Assembly: GCA_964551445.1 (NCBI GenBank)
Contig: CAZKCG010000001.1
Coordinates: 186,001-250,000, forward strand
Reading direction: 5' to 3'
From: DAOPXV01 sp964551445
GTDB taxonomy: Bacteria; Muiribacteriota; UBA9980
DNA length: 64,000 bases
Under the pieces are notes generated by a model that searched no databases, was not told the origin of the DNA, and was given only the letters and a program-made list of their open reading frames with translations. Below, piece after piece: positions 8,860-16,072 of this stretch. Position 1 is the first letter of the stretch. Each line of letters opens with the position of its first letter. The position numbers and the translations under genes are program-made.

Positions 8860-8889
8860 ATTATATATAGTAAATGGCTTTTTTGTCAA
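8860..8889 (-). promoter_or_regulatory. Sigma-70 promoter for the creatininase-alkD operon
   Basis: On the minus strand, TTGACA (8889-8884) and TATAAT (8865-8860) are both perfect consensus, separated by 18 bp. The -10 box ends 36 bp before the TTG start codon. This fixes the start codon downstream of 8860. Confidence 0.85.
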
Positions 8890-9216
8890 GTGAGATAGTT
8901 AAGCCGGCAGTAAAACCGTATATTTCAAGAAATTAATTGATATCAGACTAAATTTGTGGTATATTGAAAGTAGGCGCAAAAGAAGAACTTGAAAAATACT
9001 ATGGCCCCGCTTTTGTTTAATTATGGCCGTACATTTTCCCCGTTGTTTCAAGTTTGTGAAAGCTCCGTATCGCTGGTGTCAACAAACTGATGACAGGTCT
9101 TAATAAACCGGCGTTTTATTTTAAGATGTTTTGAATTTTAAAGTTGAAATTTTGAAATATTCTGGTATAATAAAAGGTTATATAATTTATGATCATTTTG
9201 AAGGGAGAGTATGGGT
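8890..9216. other. Intergenic region between divergent genes
   Basis: Apart from promoters, this gap holds a TTGATA-17-TATATT pair at 8937-8965 that could start a transcript about 245 bases before the regulator gene. It also holds an 18-codon open frame (8964-9020) that I do not consider a gene. I see no riboswitch, terminator or repeat. Confidence 0.4.
9144..9171 (+). promoter_or_regulatory. Promoter of the first DUF3391-like/receiver gene
   Basis: TTGAAA (9144-9149), a 16-bp spacer and a perfect TATAAT (9166-9171). The downstream paralogue has the same arrangement with the same spacing. Confidence 0.75.
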
Positions 9217-9894
9217 ATGCGTGACATGCTGATACAGACCGAAAAACTTGAGCCCGGAATGAAGCTTAGTAAGCCGCTTTTCACTAAAAATTCAAGTACT
9301 ATACTCTTTCCGAAAGAATTCGTCATGACCCAGGAAGCGATAAACAAGGCCATTTACACCGGGGTCGGACTGGCTTATATTTACGATAAGAACGCGCCGC
9401 CGGATCCTCCCAAAAAAGCGGAAGATAAGATCGAGCCGCCGGCCGCGGAAGCCGTGGTCCCGCAAATGCCTTTTACCGCGATGAACCGCCCGCCTGAAAT
9501 GCCTCAGTATGTCCAGACGATCCCGTCGGGCCAGGCCGTGAAGGTACTCGTCGTTGACGATGAAAAAGATATCTGCGATTACATCAAAATGATAATCGAA
9601 GATAAAAATTATCTGGTGCTCACGGCTAATAACGCGAATGAAGCATGGTCGCATCTTATCCGCGATCCTTTCATTACGACGGTTTTTTTAGATATCAAAA
9701 TGCCTGAAATGGGCGGGATCGAACTTCTCAGAATGATAAAGAGCCAGATCCCGAGGCCGGTCGAAGTTATAATGGTCACATCCAGCCGTTCCATGCAGGA
9801 TTTCATAGTCTCGAGAGAACTCGGCGCGCGCGATTACGTTACGAAACCTTTTTCACCCGAGCGGCTCACTAAAGCGCTTGAAATGAACGCCTGA
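9217..9894 (+). CDS. Response regulator with HD-GYP-type N-terminal (DUF3391-like) domain, paralogue 1
   Basis: 225 residues. The N-terminal segment LEPGMKLSKPLF resembles the conserved start of the domain found in front of HD-GYP phosphodiesterases, but no HD-GYP domain follows. A Pro/Ala-rich linker leads to a complete receiver domain with VVDDE, the phospho-acceptor in FLDIKMPE, VTSS and YVTKPF. Like CheY-type proteins it has no output domain after the receiver. The start at 9217 lies nine bases after AGGGAG. It aligns residue for residue with the paralogue's first 15 residues, so I prefer it to ATG 9211. Output is unknown, perhaps protein-protein signalling. Confidence 0.85.
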   Translation: MRDMLIQTEKLEPGMKLSKPLFTKNSSTILFPKEFVMTQEAINKAIYTGVGLAYIYDKNAPPDPPKKAEDKIEPPAAEAVVPQMPFTAMNRPPEMPQYVQTIPSGQAVKVLVVDDEKDICDYIKMIIEDKNYLVLTANNANEAWSHLIRDPFITTVFLDIKMPEMGGIELLRMIKSQIPRPVEVIMVTSSRSMQDFIVSRELGARDYVTKPFSPERLTKALEMNA

Positions 9895-9912
9895 AAAAAA
9901 TAAAAAAATATA

Positions 9913-9940
9913 TTGAAAAAATTTTTTTTTGTGATATAAT
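9913..9940 (+). promoter_or_regulatory. Promoter of the second DUF3391-like/receiver gene
   Basis: TTGAAA (9913-9918), a 16-bp spacer and TATAAT (9935-9940). It starts 19 bp after the previous stop codon, so the two paralogues can be transcribed separately. Confidence 0.75.
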
Positions 9941-9997
9941 AAGTGGTTAATCAAAAATTATCGAAACACCATATCAGTATGTAAAACGGAGAATTTT

Positions 9998-10615
9998 ATG
10001 GGCGAGATACTTCTTCACACAAGCGAATTAAAACCGGGTATGAAACTTAGCAAACCGCTTTTTTATGCCCGCGAATCAAGCCTTATCATGTACCCTAAAA
10101 ACCATGAGCTCGATGAGAAGGCGATCGAGAAAGCCTGCGAATCAGGCGTCGGCCTCGCATACGTCCAGGACGGTAAAGAGGACGCGGTTGAAATTCTTCA
10201 GACGAAAACTCATTCCGTGGTTGATTATCAGCTTCCGGCGCGTACCATTCCCAAAAAAGTCCTTGTCGTCGATGACGAAATGGACATCTGCAATTTCATG
10301 AAAGATATATTTGAGGAAAAGGAACATAAAGTTCTGACCGCTACGAGCGCGTTAGAGGCGTGGGACCATCTCATCAGCGATCCTCACATAAGCACGGTTT
10401 TTCTCGACATCAAAATGCCCGAGGTCAACGGATTCGAACTGTTAAAGGTCATAAAGACCCAGCTTCCCAGGCCGGTCGAGGTCGTAATGGTCACCGCCAG
10501 CCGTTCGATGCAGGACGTGATTTTAGCCAACCAGCTTGGCGCGCGCGACTTCATCACAAAACCCTTCAAATCCGAAAGGCTCATCCAGGCGCTTGACGGC
10601 GGCCAGAAATATTGA
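9998..10615 (+). CDS. Response regulator with HD-GYP-type N-terminal (DUF3391-like) domain, paralogue 2
   Basis: 205 residues and clearly a tandem duplicate of the upstream gene. Both share LKPGMKLSKPLF or close variants, GVGLAY, and a receiver with VVDDE, FLDIKMPE, GARDFITKPF. It differs mainly in the linker, which is shorter and lacks the proline-rich stretch. All phosphorylation residues are intact. There is no DNA-binding or enzymatic output. The start ATG follows ACGGAG. The separate promoter and diverged linker suggest a second, non-redundant role, but no partner kinase is adjacent; the nearest hybrid kinases lie near 3.3 kb and 25 kb. Confidence 0.87.
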   Translation: MGEILLHTSELKPGMKLSKPLFYARESSLIMYPKNHELDEKAIEKACESGVGLAYVQDGKEDAVEILQTKTHSVVDYQLPARTIPKKVLVVDDEMDICNFMKDIFEEKEHKVLTATSALEAWDHLISDPHISTVFLDIKMPEVNGFELLKVIKTQLPRPVEVVMVTASRSMQDVILANQLGARDFITKPFKSERLIQALDGGQKY

Positions 10616-10655
10616 TAAGCTTTTCTTAAGATCGCGACTGAAATTTTAAAAAATA

Positions 10656-10705
10656 AATATAGCCCGGCGCCGCTCTTGATGGAGTTTTGGCTTCCGGGCT
10701 ATATT
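10656..10705. terminator. Inverted repeat, probable terminator
   Basis: Perfect 12-bp arms AATATAGCCCGG (10656-10667) and CCGGGCTATATT (10694-10705) with a 26-nt loop. They lie between convergent genes, 40 bp after the regulator stop. The T-run is weak, so termination efficiency is uncertain. Confidence 0.55.
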
Positions 10706-10783
10706 ATTTATGTTCAATATTATGCGCCGTTAAAAAACATGGTTTGAAAGAACCATTCCGGCTTTTTATTTCCGGGCAATATA

Positions 10784-12043
10784 TCAATAACCGAATTGTC
10801 TTTCTATTCCGCGCTTGATGACGGCCTGTTTCAGCTGGAGATATTTGCGGCTTGCTATTATGTCGTTATCGGCAAGTATCTTTGACTGCATGAATTCATT
10901 CAGTTCGATTATTATCGGCCTTAAATGGATGATCTCTTTTTTATCGTCCGATTCGATGACGGAGACGAGCGTGTTGAATTTATTGAATCCGTTCGAGTCG
11001 AATTCTTCCTTGAGTTTTTCAACGATGTTACGAAACCGTTTATCGTATTTTTCGTTAAGCGAAGTGCCGGCGCTTCCGGTAGATGATATCTCGCCGGATA
11101 AGTGAATGAACCTTTTTAATTCAAGCTTTAAAAGCCATTCCGAGCCGATCTTATCGATGACGAATTTAGTTATTATAAGCGACGCGGCGTTTGAAACCAG
11201 TCCGCCTATTATGGTTCCGGCGCCCGGGAAAAGAGCGGTTCCGATAGCGGTTCCGATCGCGGCTCCGGCGATGCCGGCCGCCTGATGCGTTCCGACGTTT
11301 ATCAGGTTAAAAACCATGAAGCTAAAAAAATTGCCGTTTCTGATGCCGTTTATCAGATGCTTATAAATTTCGCCTTTCTGTTCGTATTCCCTGAGGCTGT
11401 CGGCTAACGCTTCAAAGGATTTTTTGAAGCTGTTCTCCGAAAATTCGGCGCAGCCTTTGGAGATGGCGCCGGCCAGAAGCTTCGAATCCATATTGGCCAG
11501 AAATCCGGTGAGATTTTTGACGACGAACCCTATGGCGGCTGACGCTCCCATTCCGACGGCGAATTTCGAGATGCTGATGACCATATCGTCGAGCATTATG
11601 ATCGCGTCGGCGTTGAATTTATATGTTATTACGCCGTTTTCAGAGGACGCTTCATTGAGAAAAAAATCTATGACGATATTTCCATCCGTCTCGACCTTTA
11701 AAATATGTTCGCGGTCTATGTTGCGGAAAGGCCATTTGTGGGAGATCTTTCCTTTGACGGCGAAGAACATCCTGTTTTGGTCGTCGATAAGCGAGCTGTA
11801 TAGGTTGACGCTCCAGCCTTCATTCTTCGAAAGGTGTCCGCATATCTCCTTCAGGATGCGGCTGGTGTGAGAATAGATCTCGCCGCTGATCTTTTTCGGG
11901 ATGATGGTCTTTACGGCCGCCGCTTTTGATGTCTGGGCCATGGCGGGCGGAAGGCCTGTAAATATATTGGCCATGAAGCAGACGATCAGGATGATATTTA
12001 TGAAAACGCTTGTTTTACGGGATCTATTATTTAAAAATGTCAT
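10784..12043 (-). CDS. Secreted protein with a central glycine-zipper domain, unknown function
   Basis: 419 residues. A basic N-terminus (NNRSRK), a hydrophobic core and the cleavage-like site PAMA before QTSK form a Sec signal peptide. The central region (about 235-300) is rich in small residues in GxxxG spacing (AGIAGAAIGTAIGTALF, then GAGTIIGG). This is a glycine-zipper pattern seen in proteins that insert in or span membranes. The flanks are hydrophilic and helical. ATG 12043, with AGAGGTGG ahead of it, is preferred to GTG 12052. I do not recognise the family. It stands alone behind its own promoter, so operon context gives no clue. It may be a periplasmic or outer-envelope pore-like protein, but that is only inference. 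Confidence 0.7.
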   Translation of the reverse strand: MTFLNNRSRKTSVFINIILIVCFMANIFTGLPPAMAQTSKAAAVKTIIPKKISGEIYSHTSRILKEICGHLSKNEGWSVNLYSSLIDDQNRMFFAVKGKISHKWPFRNIDREHILKVETDGNIVIDFFLNEASSENGVITYKFNADAIIMLDDMVISISKFAVGMGASAAIGFVVKNLTGFLANMDSKLLAGAISKGCAEFSENSFKKSFEALADSLREYEQKGEIYKHLINGIRNGNFFSFMVFNLINVGTHQAAGIAGAAIGTAIGTALFPGAGTIIGGLVSNAASLIITKFVIDKIGSEWLLKLELKRFIHLSGEISSTGSAGTSLNEKYDKRFRNIVEKLKEEFDSNGFNKFNTLVSVIESDDKKEIIHLRPIIIELNEFMQSKILADNDIIASRKYLQLKQAVIKRGIERQFGY

Positions 12044-12075
12044 CAATGCCACCTCTTTTTAAAGATACCCTTATG

Positions 12076-12104
12076 ATTATATTCTAAATTTTATGTTTTT
12101 TCAA
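12076..12104 (-). promoter_or_regulatory. Promoter of the glycine-zipper protein gene
   Basis: On the minus strand, TTGAAA (12104-12099), a 17-bp spacer and TATAAT (12081-12076), about 35 bp before the start codon. Confidence 0.8.
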
Positions 12105-12269
12105 GAAAAAATATGCACGCATGGCAGGTCCGGTTTTAGCGGGATAAAAAATTAATGTCATTTCACGCGGGCGGTCAATAATAAATTTATACATATTAAG
12201 TGATAAGGCATCCAAATTAAAGCATATCATATTTTTAAAAACTATCCGTTTTTTTATCAATTAAAACGA

Positions 12270-12298
12270 TTGACAACATTAGAAATTTATAATATCAT
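12270..12298 (+). promoter_or_regulatory. Promoter of the CxxC mini-protein gene
   Basis: TTGACA (12270-12275), a 17-bp spacer and TATCAT (12293-12298), 38 bp upstream of the start codon. Confidence 0.65.
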
Positions 12299-12336
12299 TT
12301 TACCTGTTGAAAAGATGTCGATGAATGGAGGAGATC

Positions 12337-12564
12337 ATGACGGAAAACGATATTCTCGCGAATGATCTTGACAAAATATCCAGGGCCGTTAATTTCTGCC
12401 TTGGCTGCGGCGAACCGGTATATATTTACGACGCTGAAAGTGCGCGATATATAGGGAAAGACGCTTACGGTCATTCGGTTTATTCAATAGCCGGCCTGTG
12501 TGAGAACTGCGGTTATGAATCCCGCGACGAAGTTTCAATGGCTGAGATAGGCCGCTGCCTGTGA
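12337..12564 (+). CDS. Small zinc-ribbon-like protein (two CxxC motifs)
   Basis: 75 residues. Two knuckles, CLGCGEP near residue 21 and CENCGYE near 55, are spaced like a zinc ribbon. The rest is acidic and short. The start at 12337 is preferred because GGAGGAG sits about six bases upstream; the in-frame ATG at 12325 overlaps that ribosome site. A convincing promoter, a good ribosome site and two intact CxxC pairs argue for a real gene. It is followed at 6 bp by the convergent cyclase gene. It could be a protein-interaction or nucleic-acid-binding adaptor. No specific function can be assigned. Confidence 0.75.
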   Translation: MTENDILANDLDKISRAVNFCLGCGEPVYIYDAESARYIGKDAYGHSVYSIAGLCENCGYESRDEVSMAEIGRCL

Positions 12565-12570
12565 AGCCGG

Positions 12571-13629
12571 TTACCTCTTTTTCTTCGGCCTGAAAAGCTT
12601 CACTGGAGCGGTTTTTCCTTTAAGAATTATCTCTTTGTCGAATTCGAAATCAAAAAGGTTTGATAATCTGGAATAAGTGCTTTCAGATATCATAAAAGAG
12701 CCTGGTTTCGATTCGTGCTCGACCCTCGATGCGATATTTACGACGTCTCCGATAACGGTCATATCTTTTCTTGAATCGGAGCCGATGTCGCCCTGTATAA
12801 GGCTTCCGCTGTTGATGCCGATCCTTACGTTCACATTGGGAAGTCCTTTTTCTTTAAGCATTACGTTTAAAGACGGCAGGCCTTCGTTTATAAATTCTTC
12901 CGCTGCCGCCACCGCGTCGGACGCATCTATGAAGATGGCCATCACGCAATCTCCGATAAATTTATCGATATCTCCGGTATTCTTTTTTATTACATGTGTC
13001 GAGACCGAGAAAAAATAATTGAGCATTTCGATCACCTGTTCGGGCTTGTGCTTTTCACTTATCGTTGTGAAGCTGACGATATCCATGAAAAATACCGTCA
13101 TATCCTTTAAAACGCCTTTTATATCTTTATCGCTTGAAACCGCTTTCATTATGGAATCATATGTGGATACCGAAATATACTGCCTGACGAGTTTATCGAA
13201 TTTTTGTTGAAGCGCGTTGAGTTTTTCCTGTTCGGAAATATCTATGAAAACCTCTATCGCTCCGATTATTTTTCCCGCTTTATTTTTAACAGGGCTTATA
13301 TGCGTTGAAACCGGGAAACGACGGCCGTCTTTATGAAGCGGATAAAGCTTATATCTGGATTCGGTATCCATTTCCACGGCGCGTTTCAGCGGACATGCCT
13401 CGCATAAGCATACGGCGTTTCCATCGCAGTCGATATGGTTTAAAATATTGTCGCTGCATCTCCGGCCTATAACTTCATTGCGTTCATACCCTGTTATATT
13501 TTCAGCGCCCTTGTTCCAGAAAACTATTTTTCTATCGATGCCGACGACATATATTCCATCAAATATAAAATCCAGAAGAGTTTTAACTTCCTCCGTTAAA
13601 AATAATTCTAATTCATTTTTATTGTTCAT
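12571..13629 (-). CDS. PAS-domain class III adenylate cyclase
   Basis: 352 residues. Residues about 12-135 form a PAS domain with a cysteine-rich insertion (CDGNAVCLCEACPL) of a type known in a PAS subfamily. A short coiled linker (EKLNALQQKFDKL) joins a class III cyclase domain (about 170-345). Visible catalytic elements are the metal-binding Asp in FMDIVSFT, the metal site in DKFIGDCVMAIF, the Asp in DMTVIGD that favours ATP over GTP, and the transition-state Asn and Arg in VVNIASRVE. No transmembrane segment is seen, so it should be cytosolic and make cAMP in response to whatever the PAS domain senses. A redox or metal signal through the cysteines is possible but unproven. Confidence 0.9.
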   Translation of the reverse strand: MNNKNELELFLTEEVKTLLDFIFDGIYVVGIDRKIVFWNKGAENITGYERNEVIGRRCSDNILNHIDCDGNAVCLCEACPLKRAVEMDTESRYKLYPLHKDGRRFPVSTHISPVKNKAGKIIGAIEVFIDISEQEKLNALQQKFDKLVRQYISVSTYDSIMKAVSSDKDIKGVLKDMTVFFMDIVSFTTISEKHKPEQVIEMLNYFFSVSTHVIKKNTGDIDKFIGDCVMAIFIDASDAVAAAEEFINEGLPSLNVMLKEKGLPNVNVRIGINSGSLIQGDIGSDSRKDMTVIGDVVNIASRVEHESKPGSFMISESTYSRLSNLFDFEFDKEIILKGKTAPVKLFRPKKKR

Positions 13630-13723
13630 AATTTAGCGATCCCTTCTATTTGGTCAGTTAATAATGATGATTATATTAACATATTTTGATAATAATGCCA
13701 AATATTTTTTCTTGTTTTTGATA

Positions 13724-13752
13724 TTGACAAAACATAAAAATTGTGTTAAACT
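13724..13752 (+). promoter_or_regulatory. Promoter of the ole operon
   Basis: TTGACA (13724-13729), a 17-bp spacer and TAAACT (13747-13752). A leader of about 165 nt follows, AT-rich, with a weak A/T hairpin near 13873-13896, before the GGAAGAG ribosome site of oleA. Confidence 0.7.
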
Positions 13753-13922
13753 AAAAATAATTGAATAGGTTTTTTCATCGACGCGAACGCGTTTGTGAAA
13801 ACACTGCTTTTTCTGAACTGGAAATTCTTTAAAAGCAAAAGGTTTTCGGTTTTTCGCACATCTTATTATTTTACAAAATGTTTTTTTTGTAAATAAAACT
13901 GAATAAAGGAAGAGCGTTCAAT

Positions 13923-15017
13923 ATGCAGTACAGACGCGTATGCATTGAAGCGTTTGGGTACGAGATACCCGAATGTGTCGTCACGTCCGAAGAGATCGAA
14001 AAAAGATTAGCCCCGCTTTATGAAAAACTCAAGCTGCCGCAGGGCAGGCTCGAGATGATGACCGGTATCCGGGAACGCCGTTTCTGGAAGTCCGGCACTA
14101 TGCCGAGTGACGTGAGCACTAAAGCCGGCAAAATGGCTATGGAGCGCGCGGGCGTCGATCCTTCATCCATAGAATGTCTTATTCACGCATCCGTTTCGCG
14201 CGACTTTTTAGAACCAGCGACGGCGACCGTGGTCCACGACAATCTCGGCCTTCCGAAAACCTCCATGGTTTTTGATATTTCCAACGCATGCCTCGGTTTT
14301 ATCAACGGCGTTATAATGCTCGCCAACATGATAGAACTCGGTCAGGTCAAAAGCGGCATAGTCGTCGCCGGCGAAAATGCCGGACAGCTTTATGAAAGAA
14401 CTATATCAGACCTTTTAAATAACGTTGATAATCTCACAAGAAATAAAATAAAAGATTCATTCCCTTCGCTTACTATAGGTTCAGGCGCCGCGGCCGTAGT
14501 TATGACCGATATCTCAATCTCGAAGGCGAAACACAAGCTCGTCGGCGGCTCATTCATGGCCGCGACCGAACACAACGCCCTCTGCAGAGGCGGCACGGGC
14601 AATATGTCGATGAAAGCCAATGACGATACCAACGGCGACGCTCCGCAGAACGGCGACGCGGCCAATATGCCGCACATGTGCACAAACGCCGAGGCTCTTT
14701 TAGTGAGCGGATGCGAACTGGCCAGAGAGAACTGGGACAATATGAAACAGGAACTCATCTGGACCAACGATACGCCGGATAGAATATTCTGCCATCAGGT
14801 CGGTTCGATGCACCGCCGCGCGATATATAATTCGCTCGAGTTAGATCTTAATAAAGATTTTTCGACCTTTGAGTTTTTAGGCAACGTCGGATCCGTTTCG
14901 CTTCCGATAACGGCCGCTCTCGCCGTCGATCAGGGCCTCATCGAGAAAGGCCATAAGCTCGCGATGCTTGGAATTGGCAGCGGAATAAACTGCCTGATGC
15001 TCGGGATCGAATGGTAG
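13923..15017 (+). CDS. oleA: OleA, acyl-CoA head-to-head condensing enzyme (thiolase superfamily)
   Basis: 364 residues. OleA joins two fatty acyl-CoAs by a decarboxylation-independent Claisen condensation to a 2-alkyl-3-ketoacid. The fold is FabH-like. The nucleophilic Cys is C123 in SNACLGF. The Glu that distinguishes OleA from FabH is visible as E97 in SRDFLEPAT. The His and Asn of the active site are in CHQVGSMH and LGNVGS. The N-terminal half carries the conserved TGIRERRFW. It is the first gene of an operon with oleB, oleC and oleD, which makes the assignment secure. A promoter lies about 170 bp upstream. A fragment of the palindromic repeat family follows its stop codon. Confidence 0.93.
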   Translation: MQYRRVCIEAFGYEIPECVVTSEEIEKRLAPLYEKLKLPQGRLEMMTGIRERRFWKSGTMPSDVSTKAGKMAMERAGVDPSSIECLIHASVSRDFLEPATATVVHDNLGLPKTSMVFDISNACLGFINGVIMLANMIELGQVKSGIVVAGENAGQLYERTISDLLNNVDNLTRNKIKDSFPSLTIGSGAAAVVMTDISISKAKHKLVGGSFMAATEHNALCRGGTGNMSMKANDDTNGDAPQNGDAANMPHMCTNAEALLVSGCELARENWDNMKQELIWTNDTPDRIFCHQVGSMHRRAIYNSLELDLNKDFSTFEFLGNVGSVSLPITAALAVDQGLIEKGHKLAMLGIGSGINCLMLGIEW

Positions 15018-15060
15018 TTTAAAAGTGAATAACTAATAGTGAAAAGAGAATAGTTAAGGA
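15018..15060 (+). repeat. Decayed fragment of the MITE-like family (copy D)
   Basis: Directly after the oleA stop codon, AATAGTGAAAAGAGAATAG followed by TTAAGG matches the subterminal TAGTGAA/AGAGAATAG segments of the complete elements. Neither terminal repeat is preserved. The remaining 97 bp up to oleB contain nothing else I can name. Confidence 0.4.
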
Positions 15061-15157
15061 AGATATTGAAACTAAAAAATAAACAAGACCGGGTATATAT
15101 GAAAATTATCTGTCGAAAATAAAATATCCGGGACCTTGCCGGGGAATATCACAAAAA

Positions 15158-16072
15158 ATGAATAAAATAGACATCAGCGGATTCAAAGAGTTATACCCCT
15201 TTGAATCCCATTTTTTAAAGATAGAAGGCCATAATTATCACTACATCGACGAAGGAGCCGGCGAAACCGTCGTCATGCTGCACGGAAATCCGACATGGTC
15301 GTTCTACTACAGAAATCTTATCACGGCCCTTAAAGATTCGGGTTACCGAGCCATCGCGCCGGATCATATAGGCTGCGGGCTCTCCGATAAACCGCAGGAT
15401 TACGATTACACGCTCTCAAAACATATATCGAATTTCGAATGTCTCGTCGAGATCCTCGGGCTTAAAAATATCACGCTCGTCGTTCACGACTGGGGCGGCG
15501 CCATCGGAATGGGCTACGCAACGAAACATCCCGAAAATATTAAAAAGCTGGTTGTTTTAAATACTGCCGCCTTCCGTTTCGACTTTATTCCTTTCAGAAT
15601 TAACATCTGCCGTATACCGGTTTTCGGCGATATCGCGATCAGATGCTTCAACGCTTTCGCCGGCGCCGCCGTTCACATGGCCGTCACTAAACATGAGCGC
15701 ATGACACCCGAGGTCAAAATGGGCTATCTCGCGCCCTATGGAAATTATCACGACAGGATCGCCACTTTGCGCTTCGTTCAGGATATACCGATGTCTAAAA
15801 AAGATAAAAGTTATTCGCAATTGGTCGAGATAGAAGGAAAACTCGCGCTTTTAAAGAAAAAACCGATGCTTATCGTCTGGGGCGCGAAGGATTTCTGCTT
15901 CACGACCGAATTTATGAAAAAATGGCATTTTCTCTTTCCCGACGCCGACATAAGAAATATCACGGACGCCGGGCATTATGTATTAGAAGATGCGCATGAA
16001 CGAATAATTCCCTGGATAAAAGAGTTTTTGAAAAATAACGAAAGCGATAACCACCGCCGCAGGAACGACTGA
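15158..16072 (+). CDS. oleB: OleB, beta-lactone decarboxylase (haloalkane-dehalogenase-type alpha/beta hydrolase)
   Basis: 304 residues. OleB decarboxylates the beta-lactone made by OleC to a cis-olefin. The oxyanion motif HGNPTWSF (residues 42-49) and the nucleophile motif VVHDWGG, with D111, are typical of the haloalkane dehalogenase branch. The catalytic His is in DAGHYVLED near the C-terminus. The Asp nucleophile, rather than Ser, fits OleB and not an esterase. The gene ends in TGATG, so its stop overlaps the oleC start by one base and the two are translationally coupled. The ribosome site upstream (GGGGA) is rather far from the ATG. Confidence 0.92.
   Translation: MNKIDISGFKELYPFESHFLKIEGHNYHYIDEGAGETVVMLHGNPTWSFYYRNLITALKDSGYRAIAPDHIGCGLSDKPQDYDYTLSKHISNFECLVEILGLKNITLVVHDWGGAIGMGYATKHPENIKKLVVLNTAAFRFDFIPFRINICRIPVFGDIAIRCFNAFAGAAVHMAVTKHERMTPEVKMGYLAPYGNYHDRIATLRFVQDIPMSKKDKSYSQLVEIEGKLALLKKKPMLIVWGAKDFCFTTEFMKKWHFLFPDADIRNITDAGHYVLEDAHERIIPWIKEFLKNNESDNHRRRND

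Noticed and set aside
8964..9020. 18-codon open frame after a promoter-like pair
   Set aside because: It has no ribosome site and is too short; the start would overlap the -10 box.
12270..12293. TTGACA with the nearer TATAAT
   Set aside because: The spacer is only 12 bp; TATCAT at 17 bp is the better -10.
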